Positions 48,314 to 60,286 of a stretch of DNA of 64,000 nucleotides are shown in pieces; positions within the stretch are counted from its first letter, which is position 1; the number at the start of each line of letters is the position of its first letter. The translations under genes and the position numbers were made by a program. The stretch is from Echria macrotheca (taxonomy: Eukaryota; Ascomycota; Sordariomycetes; Sordariales; Schizotheciaceae): contig MU839828.1 in NCBI GenBank assembly GCA_030411725.1, positions 1,798,001 through 1,862,000 on the forward strand, in the 5' to 3' direction. The notes below the pieces were generated by a model, which saw only the letters and a program-made list of their open reading frames with translations, searched no databases and was not told the origin of the DNA.

Positions 48314-51300
48314 TCATCTTCCCTGGTTATTCTCATTCGACCCGCTCCGCTCAACAGGTGTCCCACTCCCGCTCCCGCTGCCACTCGTCATCCGGAGCCC
48401 GAGCATACCATCTTGCACGCTCCCCCTCCTCGCAAACAGTTGCGACGCACTCATCAGAGCCGGACTGCTCACCCGCGGCGTGAAGCTAGCACTGTTCGGG
48501 CCCGGTTCAAAGGTAGAGTTGCGATTATTCGCCGCGGCCGCCGCCGCAGCAGCCAATACTGTCGGCGGTAGGCCGAGTACGGGTATATTCTTGTCCTCCA
48601 CATTATTTCCTGAGCCGTTGGCTCCGAACCCCGGCGTCAGAGCGGCGGAGGCCGTGCTCGGCTGTGTTGCCTGTCCGAGGCCGCTTGTGCTTCTTTCGAT
48701 AATCTGTTGCTCCTTGTAGAACGCGTCTAGCGCTGGGCCGTCGAGACAGAACGACTCGAGCTCGTCTTTAATCAGCTCGGGCTCTTGTGGTGTGTATCCG
48801 CCAGGCGTGGCCGTGGCCGTGGCCGACTTGAGTTGTCCCGGTGTGCCAAACGCGGTGGCTGGCGATGCGCCCTGGGCGGATGGGATCCCGATAGGACTCG
48901 GTCGGACTACAGGGGACAAGAACGTCGGCTTGAAGGATGGCGACGCAACGGGCGTGGGCTCGGCGATGCCGTATGGCGTGTAGGACCCCAAAGCCGTTCG
49001 CGCTCCCTGGCCGGACCCGACACGATCCATCCCTGTGGAGGCTGGCTCGGTAGTGCGGAGCTCTTTCTGCGCCTCCCTCTCCCGGGCTGTAGCCGCTCTG
49101 TTGCTGTATAGCCGGTTGGCAAGCAGCAGAATATCTCCATCGTCGGTTATTTCTGCCAGGACCATGCCCGTCCGGTGGATGTATTGCGTGTACTTAAATT
49201 CCGGCCGACCCCATGAGTACGTCACGTTGACGGTGCTGGGGAAGTTGGACGCGGCCTCGACATCGAGCACAAAGTCGAACTTGCGGAGGATAGCCTTTTG
49301 GTAGAAGTGTCGCCCCGGCTGTGTTTGCGGGGTAAACGAGGTTGGATCGTAGTACGTTACCGGCTGCTGTTCGGGCGGAGCCAATGCCAGACGGATGAGA
49401 TATGGACGCCGGAAGGGATTGATCTCGGTGATGGAGCAAGCCTCTGCGATCGGGACCTCAACCAGCCGGAGACCGTAGAGTACAGCCTCGCGTGCCCAGC
49501 TTTCAATCGCGTCCTCGATCAGCTTGGCCGTGACATTCATCCAGTCGACGCGGATATGATAGCAATTATCGGGGTTGTGCAGCCGGTCGTAGTGCAGCTC
49601 GACAATTTCGGGTCGGTAGGACCGCTTTCGGTGATCCACGTCGTACTTGATCACCTTGCTTAGTACGACGTTGGGCTTTTTGGAACCGCCCGCGCTCGGC
49701 GCCGCAGCCGTTGGCGTCGTGGCGCCGGAGGCGGGAGAACCCTCCTCGTGTATGGATGTCGGCCTCGACAGTCCCGGCGCTGGGGGGCGCGCGGCGTCGC
49801 GTGGCATGTGCTCCGTCAGCGGTGTCGACGGCACCGACGCCAGGTTTCGTCTGCTGTTGAACCATCCGGGCGGATGCGGCTTTGCATAATCACTCGTGAT
49901 CTGGTAGAAGTACTGTCCGTCGCGGAAGGGATGCCGCTTTTCCACGTGGACGAAAAGACCGCCACCGTCCCTCTTTGCGTCCTTGGATCCCTCCCGGTCC
50001 TTGTCCTTCTCGTCTGAGACCATCAGCCGGTTACCCAGTGCCTCGGCTTCTTCACGGTCCTCGAGGTCCTCGAAGTTTTCGAGAAGCCAACTCGTCATGT
50101 CCGATCCGATAAAGCAGTTGTAGTGTAACCGTAGATGCCAGCGGCGGTTTTGCATCCGTACACCTCCGCTCTCCACGGGCTGCTGGATGGCATCCGCCAA
50201 CGCGGCCAGGCTAAAGTTCTTCTTTTGAAACTGCTCCCTGCTCCGCACGAGCTGGCCTTTGCGATTTGCACCCTCGAGCCCTTCAATCAGGGGCAGCGTC
50301 TCGAGTTCGGCAGCAATCACCACGGAAGGATCGTCAGTTTTGTAGACTATGTCCAGCGGGTTCATGTCTCGTCGCCGCCTGCCTCCGACGCTCTGATATC
50401 GCCGCTCATCCGGCGGGATGTAGCGATGTTTCTGCCACATCTGGGCGAGCTTTCGGATACCCTCAATGCGGATTTCCTCATCGTTATCGCCGTTCTGCGT
50501 CTTGGGGAACGACGAATGCCGGCTAGACATGGGGATAAGGACGAAGCGGGCTCTCCAGAAACGGAGATGGTCTGCCAGCCCGTCGTGGTGTCCCGCCAAG
50601 AACGAGTCAATGAAGTTCCAGTTCCTATCCGGTTTCGGCGACACAAGATCGTACTCGCCCGTTTCATACGTGTTGTCAAAGAGTGTCCGCATAGCCGGTC
50701 TGTACGACAGCTGACCATCGCTCGCCTCCTCCAATGCCCCCCCCATGGGCTTTCGCACGAATATGTTTACCTCGACATCGCTGCCGTTGACGCAGGACAG
50801 CTGATGTATAGTGTTGCCGACCGACATAAACACGCTTGTGCCATCTTCCAACACGCTTTCCCGCGAGAATATGTCGGCTATGCGAAGCTGTTTCTGACCA
50901 AAAGCTTTCGCTACAGCAGGACCAACCACGATCTGGAAGCCTTGCGAGAAGCGAAGACTAATCAGCTCTCGCAAAAGCTCGTCACGCGTCTTGGGTTCTT
51001 CTGTCAACTCATCATCGATGTTTTGGGACACATTGTACGGCTGGCGCTGGTATTCCGCCTCAAACTGTGTCTTGGTGGGGAAGTACTCGGTTGTCAATGG
51101 AACTGCGGCCGGAGAGCAAAGGGATTTCCATTTCATGATCTGCATGTCCGATGGTCTTGGGAAGACATGCTGCCAACGGCTATACAGGGTACTCATATCG
51201 ACATCGTTGGCTTGTGGGTTAGACGGATTCACAGTGGTTAGCCAAGGCGATATTGCCGCCGTCGGCGACAGCGTGGATGGCAACTCCGGCAGCGCGCCAG

Positions 51301-54195
51301 CCAGAAGCTTTGAATTGTAAACCTTCTTGGCATCCTCTGCCCTGATCGCGTTCGAGTACTGCAAGTCGAGATCGCTACCAATGCGGTCCGCGCGGAGAGT
51401 TGACGAGAGCATTGATCCTGGGGTCATTCCCGGAGAGAGGTCGGCGGCTGACTGCGACTGGCTCTTGATCACGATGGGCCTAGTTGGTGTGTCGAGAGGA
51501 CTTTGAGCTCCCTGGGCGAAGGACAGCGGTGAAACCCGGCCGGTTGGTGTTCCAAATGCTGCCTTCCTCGGTGAGCTCGGCCGCTGGGCCGATTTGACGG
51601 GCGTTGTCTTCGCATTCGCGGCTGTCTTGGATGCCCCCACGGTCTCGATGCTGAGTTCGGCTGTGGCCGCCTTCGGTGCTGCAATACCAAAACCTCGAAA
51701 CCCAAGACTGATCTGTCGTATTATTTTGGGCGGCTTGGTTGGCGATAACAATTTGGGCTCGGCTTCCGGAGGCTCAGGGGGAGCCCTGGTTCTGATCTGT
51801 GGAACTTGGAGCCTGTTTGCGGAAGGCCGATATTCCGTCGAGAGCCCCGTGAGCCGAGCCTGGAGAGATGGCCGCCTGTCTGTAAAGGAAGTCGATAAGA
51901 AACCCGAATCGTCCGAAACGTGTTGTCTGGAGACCTCGTGGTGATCCCGCGCATGTCTCAGGTGAACCGGCGTTCTTCGCGATGTTGGCAGCCGAGCCCT
52001 GGAGTCATCGTACTCTTGTAGTTGCTTCCATAGCGACTTCTCGGAGCGCGCGCTGTTCTTGTCAGGGGCGAACTTCTGAAATCCGTAAACATGGTCGAAG
52101 AGTGTTTCGGGAGCTCGTAGGTTCTGGATATAGACGCTGCCATCGGGCCCAAGCTGCGGATTGTGAACACGGCTCGACTGCACCGCCTTGAGTGGGAAGC
52201 AGGGGTCCATGTGCAACGGTTTTGTTTCGATCTCGTTGGTCTCCATGACGCTCCGCATCTGGAGGTCGTACATGCGACACCGTATTGGAAACTCTTCGTC
52301 CGTCTCCACCTGCAGGCCTTCCGAAACCGAAAGGGCGATGCCGTGGTACGAAAGGGCCTCTCCGGAGGCACCTGTCCAATACGACACGTGGAGCCACTGG
52401 GGCAACGCAAAGCACCATTCGTCGCGTGCGGCCGTCGACACTCGGGAGTCGCCGCGGATGGTTATATCAGTACCTTTGCTGGGCGAGAAGGAGCTAGAGA
52501 TACTAGTGTAGCTGCCGAAGGTCGAGCTTCCCTGTTTCGGCGTGCTTCCTAAGCTGAAGGTGGGTTTAACCTTGTGGTGGTGGTGATGTGGGTGGTCCTG
52601 GTGCCGGGGATTGCGGTACCGGAATAGGGGTACCGAATGCAAGGGGATTTTAGGGACGCAAATCAAGTCAATGCCTATCCCGGTGCCAACCAGCGCTTCC
52701 GTCGTTCTACGCAACGAGTCGTAATCGACTTCAAACACGCCAGGGCTGGCGCTTATCACAACGACCGATATACCGGTTCTCATGAGATCCCGGTCGATAT
52801 AGTCGTGGGCATATAACTGCGAGGCCATGTTGATGGCTTCGAGGATGTTGCCATACATGGCCTTGGATGGCTCGGTCTTGATTCTGTTGAGCCAGTCGGT
52901 GTTCTCGGAACCGTCCTCCGAAGTCGAGAACAGGGGTGCCATGGCCTTCTGGTGATGGGTGCTGATGTCCTTCCGGAAATGGTTGAACTCGCGCTTGAGC
53001 TGGTACAAGATGGTGGTCCACTCGTTACTTGCCATGTCACTTACGACCACACGGTAGAAATCCTTGTAGGGCCGTCGGCCGCCGGACGATTGAATACCGG
53101 TGTAGTACTCGTGGTGGATCGCGGTGCCAGCCAGATCCGCCGATATGCCTGTATCGTACTCGACCCGGGCGAACAGAACAATGCTCACCAGATGCTTGAC
53201 CTTCAGGGCCGCCCACTTTTTGAACAGGGCAGGGAGGAAGCCGTTGACGACCTTGTTGAAGATGATCTCGCCCGACCCGTCCGAATCAAAGTCCCACATC
53301 TCGCGGGCCATCTGGATGAAGAGAACATATCGGGCGGACTCGCTGCGAAAGATGGGTTTTGTATCCCGGCCAAAGAATGCGGATTGCACCTTGCGGCCTT
53401 CCACATAGACGGTCGTGACCTGCGCTCTAATGGTACCGAGGAACAAAACAAACTGCCCTTTGTACACAGTCCTCTCCGACAGCTCCTTGACGGCCAGTCG
53501 CCACATGTCAGCCCTCGAGAGATACTGGTCCTTGAAGCTGAGTTCTATGTGTGATGCTTCGATGGCAGGGTTGCTCGCGTCCACCTGGGGAGACACGGTT
53601 AGCGGAGACTTCGCCACACACCTCAGGTTAGACCGAGGGTCGTCCTCACTGGTGTCAATGTGACCTGCGACCCCTTCCTCATGCCAAAGACATCCGCTAT
53701 ATGCTTGGCAACGTACACTTCCACATGGGGGTAGCGCAGCTTGAGGTCCTTGGGCATATCCTTCGCAACGCAGATGTAACGCTTCTCGCTCTCAGCCGGG
53801 GCATCTCTTCCGCGATCGCGATCGTGGAAGTGAGCCTTGAGGTGTGAAGCCTGTGGCTGCTTCTCGGGCTCGGCCTTGACGACGTCGATGGCGAGGAGAC
53901 TGCCGGCCTTGACCTCATCGCCGAGGAGGTCGAGGTTGAGGAGGACCTCATCTCGTGCGAAGGACTCGTTGACCGTAACCGTCCATCGGCGCTCGGGACG
54001 GGATCTTGTGGACGAGGGCCTGTCACGGATCGTCGAGGTGCTGGAGAGCGTGTCGGGAGACGGCGGCGGAGGTTGCTGGTGTTGCTGGTCCGCTGGTCGA
54101 TCCAGGCTCGTCCGTGAGAATTGGCGCAGATGTGACGCCCAATTCGGGGGCTTGTAGGGCCCGGGCGTGGCCGCCGGGGCGTTGCGCGACGACAT
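48314..54195 (-). CDS. IML1: Iml1, GATOR1/SEACIT subunit (DEPDC5 orthologue)
   Basis: Two exons (54195-53650 and 53584-48314) give 1938 residues, in the size range of fungal Iml1. The intron has a GTGAGG donor and CCCCAG acceptor and joins LTP to VDASNP in phase 0. The conserved Iml1 N-terminal domain begins about residue 190 (ELSFKDQYLSRADMWRLA) and runs to about 500. A Ser/Pro-rich linker follows. A DEP domain is visible at about 1310-1400 (HYNCFIGSDMTSWLLENF, HPFRDGQYFYQI), and a conserved C-terminal region follows it. Iml1 with Npr2 and Npr3 forms the complex that stimulates GTP hydrolysis by Gtr1 on the vacuole and so restrains TORC1 when amino acids or nitrogen are scarce. The gene is divergent from the zinc transporter, with 1.3 kb between starts. 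Confidence 0.96.
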
Positions 54196-55529
54196 GAAGC
54201 GGGCGCATCAAGACGGTGACAGGAGGTTGTCGAGCTGTCCGGCCGTTGCCAAGAAGAGGACAAGCGCGTCTTGGTGAGTCCAGGACGAGGAAATCCCACA
54301 GTGCCGAGTGTGATATTCGAGCACAGTGCATCGCACGCCATGCGGGGTGCGCCAGGGACCAACAGTGCCGCTGCGGAACAGATCACTGTGCCTGACGACC
54401 TGCATATCGACAATTTTCGAAACCAGGATCCCGCAAACCACGTCCAGAGACGGGAATCTTATAATCGAGGTACCGGCCGGTCATGATAGCTCTTCCAGTG
54501 TTGAATCTCGTTGCATCTCGGTATCTCAGAACTGGCGCGATTCCTGGGGACCTGAGTCAGTTTGTTGGAGAAAAGTACACAAGTCCTTAAGGCCCCTCGC
54601 TCCTTCCGCACTCGGCCACGACATCTCTTGCTGGTCAAGTAGGCACATCTGGCGAGGATGGCTCTTTGCTCATGAGCAAGTTTCCCATGGCTGACTGATT
54701 TGGCGCCGGTGACCCTGCAAACTGGAACCATCCATGTCTTGGCACAGCACGTTCTTGAGGAGAGGGCACAGAGAGAACTGCTTGTGTCCACGGATCTCTT
54801 CACGCTGTCCTCCCCGAGATGCACAATGCCACCCTGACAGCACCCGACGGGCTTGAATCCGCATCCATCAGGGTCCTCCAACCCAGCGGATATAATGTCC
54901 GTTGGGATGTGCAAGCAGCATTTCGAAGCGTGGACCGGTCGCTTCCTGGTGTCCGCTCGCCACAATCCTCTTGGCGCTGTGTTAGGGGAATTCACCTGTC
55001 CCTTCTCTCTCCGCCCCAAGCGGTCGCACCCTGTATACGCCATTAGACTCTAGCCGAGCTCGAGACAGGTCGATCATCTTCCAAATCTTGATTCCAACAT
55101 GGCACTTGATCCCTGCCGAGTGGCTTTGGGGTCACTGGGGGTCTACCCGTTTTACAAGCCAAGGGTTGTAGCGAGGCTATCTCACTGACAGCAAGGCTCG
55201 CAGTCAGACGGCTGCACACGGCTGCAAGATTTTCCTCGTCTTGTTTGACATCTTGTGGTGGCGGCGCGGTTAACCTTCCGTTCCGATGCGCCGTCCTCCG
55301 CCTTCGTCGTGGCCTCACCTGCTCTTCCGTGGCCGCTCTCACAACCTCGTTGTTACCTGTCACAAAACTCTGGGGCGTGACAAGAAAACACGCTTGTTTT
55401 TTTTCTTCTCTCGTATGGACCTAGTCAAGTTGAGAATGGATGAGATGTTGTCCTTTATCTCTCCCGATATCTTATCCGTCAAGTTCCCAAAGTGCTAGTC
55501 GAGATGTGCCCGAATTCACATCATCGACT
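54196..55529. promoter_or_regulatory. Shared divergent promoter of IML1 and ZRC1
   Basis: The 1.3 kb between the two start codons contains only short, unconvincing open frames. A T-rich pyrimidine run at about 55395-55412 is the likely core promoter or leader of ZRC1. No zinc-response or GATA cluster stood out on reading. Confidence 0.4.
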
Positions 55530-57084
55530 ATGGGTTTCAAGCTCGGAGCCAGGCAGAGGCTCACAGCAACGACCGCCATCTACTTCCTCTTCTTCGTTTC
55601 TGAGCTCATTGGTTAGTTTATACCATGGCCGCTCTCCGCGGGTACTGATCTCGACTAGTGGCTATTCGTACCAAAAGCCTCGCGCTCACCGCTGACGCTT
55701 TTCATTACGTGAGTTGCAAGCCATCCAAGAAAAAGCAATCTAACAGCGAACTACCAGTTGAACGACTTGATTGGGTTTGTGGTTGCGTTGGCTGCTCTAA
55801 TTGTAAGGGGAAACCATTGGAAGTGGGGCGTATAGGAGAGCCGTTGCTAACAGTGTCCCAGGTCAAGGAGAGAAAGGGGCTAGGACCGACTCCTCTTACA
55901 TACGGATGGCAACGTGCTCCGGTGGTGGGAGCTTTTTTCAATGGCGCGTTTTTACTTGCCCTCGGTGTCAGCATCTTCTTCCAATCCCTGGAGCGATTTA
56001 TCGGCACAAACAAGGTCGAAGAGACCGAGTTGATATTGGTCTTGGGGTGCGTGGGCCTCCTGTTGAACATCATCAGCGCTGTTCTACTGCATGGTAAGTA
56101 ACACAGATGCTTGATGGTAATGGAATCCGTCCTAACACGGGTAACCACGAAGGGCATCACAGCCACGGCCATGGCCATTCACACTGTTCTGGACACCACG
56201 ACATAGAGAACGCCAAGGCGTCGAGGAGCGCCTCAAGTGTCGACATAGAGGAGGTATTTGAGGATGTACGTCGACTAGCACCCCCATATACTTATATGGA
56301 TTCTAACGGGATTTCCAGTCTGTTTACCGGCAGCTACATGCGCACCACAATCACTTGAAGCTCCCGATGTCAACATCGGATGGCAAGGACTTGGGCATGC
56401 TCGGGGTCATGATTCACGTAATATGCGACGCTATCAACAACATAGGCGTCATCATCGCTGCGGCAATAATGTCGTTTACGACGTCGGAACAGCGTTTTCT
56501 CGCCGATCCGGCAGCCAGCACATGCATCTCTTTGATGATCTTAGTGTCAGCCCTGCCACTCATCAAGAGTAGTGGCGAAATACTCCTCCAAAGCGCGCCG
56601 TCGATGCTTAATGTCCGGGAGGTCCAAGACGACCTTGAACAGGTACGTCGTTACCCCAACACCTGTGGTACTTTTGACTGACCATTTGCAGATTCCTGGC
56701 ATCGAATCTGTACATGAGCTTCACATCTGGCAGCTCGACGAGAGCAAGACCATAGCTTCCGCTCACTTGGTAGTTTCCGGATCGGGACTGTCGGAGTTCG
56801 CCGCGAGCGCCCAAACGGCGCGCGACTGCTTGCACGCCTACGGTATTCACTCGGCAACCCTTCAACCCGAGTTCCTCGATCCGCGACACGCAAAGCCATA
56901 TCGAACGCCGGACCACACTTCTGGCCCGTGTCAGGCCCAATGCTCCAAGGACTGCCGGCAGCTCGTGTGTTGCGCAGATCGAGCCGAGCCCAACGAGGGG
57001 GGGAAAGGGTCGTTGGGCGTTGGTAATGACTCTGACGGGAGCACCCTGTACACGGCATCCCTTGATAAGGTCGACAAATTGTAG
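55530..57084 (+). CDS. ZRC1: Vacuolar zinc transporter, cation diffusion facilitator (Zrc1/Cot1 type)
   Basis: Seven exons (55530-55611, 55659-55708, 55758-55802, 55862-56093, 56153-56265, 56319-56642, 56692-57084) join in phase to 412 residues; two are under 51 bases. The protein exchanges Zn2+ (possibly Co2+) for H+ into the vacuole. Six helices are expected. The metal-site motifs are present: ADAFHYLND in helix 2 (His43, Asp47) and HVICD in helix 5 (His207, Asp211). A His-rich loop (residues 137-150, GHHSHGHGHSH) joins helices 4 and 5, with a second small His cluster (HAHHNH) just before helix 5. The cytosolic C-terminal domain (PGIESVHELHIWQLDE) is typical of the family. The last 50 residues add a Cys-rich stretch (CQAQCSKDC) that may bind metal. 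Confidence 0.95.
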
Positions 57085-60000
57085 GACCCCCACATGTGTT
57101 TTACGTTGGTGCCATAAGTGTGGAGGTTTTGTTCATTCTTGGGTGAAGTCCTGGTATTGTATAGACACGAAAATGTCGGGGAAGACTGAAGGCCAGGGTT
57201 ACGAAGTCGTCCAGTCCATAGTCCAATTAGATTTCAGCTGCGGCCATCTTACGGCATCGCGAAGTAGACTCGCCATTGCCATGACAAATGATAATGCCGT
57301 CGGTTCAGGGTATTGGTCGTGTGCGACCTGCATCGATAACCACGAAACGAAGCGGCAGACTCGCCATGCTGCAGGGCTGGGTGTCGGTGACGCCATCCCC
57401 GTTCGATACCCGGATCCGTGGACCTGGTGAGTCGAAGAAGGGAGCGATTCACGCCAAGCATGCCATATGCGAGGCATCAATTGGGGCTTGCGTCCGTCGG
57501 CGTCCGCCGAGATGTAATATTTGTTTTGTTTCGGATCATCACGAGCTTCAAGTTTCTGATGCTGGTTTTGTTTAGGGCTGTTTTCTAGTACTTTAGTTTG
57601 ACCAGCATCACTGCAACTAAGAAATACATAAAAGAAGATAGCTTAATTAGTTAGTGCTGTCTCGTCCTAAAGGGTCCTCGTACGTTAGGCCCCATATTGT
57701 TTGCTTCCGTGAAGTCGAAGCTGCACCTCACTCGATCTGCGAATGCGATCGCCTGATGAGGGGCTGCTTTCCTGCATGTAGTGCGGGGGAGGGGTAAAGA
57801 GCTCCTGCAACTGCGACTGCAACTTGCAGCAGCTACACTAGCAAAAGGAGGGAGGGGGGCAAAAAGAGAAAGAGGGATAAATGAGGAGGAAGCAAACGAG
57901 AGAAAAAAAAACGCACGTGAGGGTTGCGGGTTGCGGGTTGCGGTTGCCTCGTTGGGCGATAACACGACTGCATCGAGACTCGCCATTGGTCGGTGTGCCA
58001 TTCGACACTTGCAGGTGGCAAGGGGAGGACATTCTTACCATGGTTTAGTCTGATATTAAAAACGAAATAGTGATAGTTAACTGTGTCTTCCTTTCCTTTT
58101 CACTTTAATATATGCAGACCACCTTATTAACTACCGAGATTCGGTATAGTATCGCGCTTGGCGAGGTGGTCGTGAGGTTGTGATGGCATGCTTGCATGAG
58201 GAGAACCATGGCAAGCGCGGGTAACAACCCCACTGCAGTGGTGAGTATCTCCGGCCGGGCCGGCCGGAGAGATGGGAGAGTATCCAGAGCTCAGACCTTC
58301 AAGAACACTCGGAAAGAAGAAGCGTAGTGCTGATGGTATAAAAGGCGCCGGCTGTGATTGGGGGCGGGAAATTGGTACACGAACGGCCCGGCGGGAGCTT
58401 GGTCGGGAGGTGAAGTGTGGTTGCTTGTGACGGTGTGGTTGGCATGGATGCCGGGTGAAGTCTCCAAATCCGCCGGTTGCGGCGCATCGAGCTGCGGGCC
58501 GACAACCATCACAGGCTATTTCACCCTCCTTTTTATATAACGTTCTTCCCAAGAGACAGGCAGTGGGTGTGTCGACGACAACCAGGATTCGCGCCCGGAC
58601 GGACTGTGCTGGCTTGCGTCATGGCTCTGGGTCCGGGTGGTTACACGTACAACTGGCAAGCGCGACCGACGCACATGGAAGCTAGAAAATTGCCGCGAGG
58701 AACTTGTTCCTTCCTTCCCTTTGGCACGGTGTCTCATGCGTCTTGAGGCGGTGAGAGAAGAAGTGCGGTTTTTGCGGGCTTCTCCTCCCGTCCCTCTCTC
58801 GCTCTATTCCCCTCACCGACGCTGTCGTCCCGGGTCGGAGACAACAAAGAACAGAGCGCTCGACGCCCCGCTATCGGTCATAGGGGAGCTAAAAAGGGAT
58901 TATTACCCTTGTTGTATGTAGCCCAAGAGACGGGTCGGAAGGAGACCGACGGCATCGAGCTCATTGCCGAGAGCGCATCCGACGCACCTTTGTCGTTGCA
59001 AGGTCAAGGGTGTGTTGGTCTTGTTATAAGTCAGAGTGGGCGATGGAGGCCCGCGGTGGTACGCGATACAGCTGCGGCGGCGGAAGGTGGTAGTTAACTC
59101 ACTCTGGCAATAACCACCTGGTACCTTGGCTCGAGAGCGCCAGTGATCGAAGAGGTAAAGGAAGCGCAAGCGTCGCACTGCACAGCTATCGGGCTCACAG
59201 ACTGGGCGCCATTTCCAATTGTTCTGGGCTCAACCACAGCCTGTTTAGGTGTAGCGGTTGTCCGAATAAGTCCCGTGTGCCGGGCGGGTCGCAACCAGCG
59301 TTCAGACTCCACCGTGGCCGGCGACGGACGCTGCGGCTAGGTTGTCCCTGCGACCCAACAAGCGCTGGGAGTGCTTGGGCAGTCGCAGGTTCGGCAGGCA
59401 TCGACGACATTTCCCGTCGTCACCGCCATTCCAACCCCCCGCAACGCTGTGAGCCAAACCCATGGCTTTGAGCCATGTCCTCCAGTCAAACGGCCAGCGG
59501 CGGACTGCTCGATCTTGTCCTTGGACGACCCCTCGTTCTGCTGCAGGACATCGCGTCAATTGCGAGAAGCAGACGCAGCATCTGGCCGTCGTCTCGGTAC
59601 GTTCCCACTTCACCTGCGACCAAGCTTCCACTTTCTCCATTCCCGACTCTTCTCTTCTCCACCGCCGTCTGGCTCTGCTCCACCCGTCTGCCTCGCGGTC
59701 GAGGACAGCGTCGAGGAGCAGACAAAGCAGACAGAAACCCCTCGTGCTTGTTGCTTCTCGGGCCTGACAAACGCCAAAGATACCGCGCATAGTGGGAAGT
59801 GCGGGCTGATAAGTCGCAATCTCACTCATACCCCTCGTCGGCCCCCTCGTGTCTTCGTCCCTCCTGGATCCGGCCCATCGAATGAGCGGCATCGCGTCTG
59901 GCCGCCCTATCGTTTATCGCCGTTGATTTGTCCCGCAGCCCTGACGGGCATGTCGGTTGCTTGATGGACTGGACTGCCGCCCACTCAGTGCTGGCCTCTT

Positions 60001-60286
60001 AAACGACCCCCTGCCTCACCGCCTGGTCCTGAGCGTGGCTTATCCCGTCGTGGGCCCAAGCATCGATCAAGGAGACGGGCTCGTCTCGTCCTGTTGTTCG
60101 TCTCTTGTCATCCATCAGCCACCAACTGTCCGTGGCGACCCCCGACGGCGCCATGTTGATGATGCCAGTTCTTCACCGAGCCGCTGCCACCACCCGCTCT
60201 TAAGGACCGGTTACTCGACTTTCCGGGTCTGCTCCCCCTTCGCCATCGGCCGGTCTCAGTGCGCGCCCTCTGGCCGCCTCGGGGGG
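57085..60286. promoter_or_regulatory. ZRC1 3' flank and LST4 promoter/leader
   Basis: No gene is supported in these 3.2 kb. A TATAAAA at 58337-58343 and a GGCCGG palindromic cluster at 58250-58269 are the only notable words in the left half. From about 59460 the sequence is GC-rich; the LST4 frame is open from 59957 but has no ATG before 60287, so this is probably leader. Confidence 0.45.

Noticed and set aside
59957..60286. Upstream extension of LST4 by 110 codons
   Set aside because: The frame is open but contains no ATG, and the downstream ATG gives the family-typical N-terminus.
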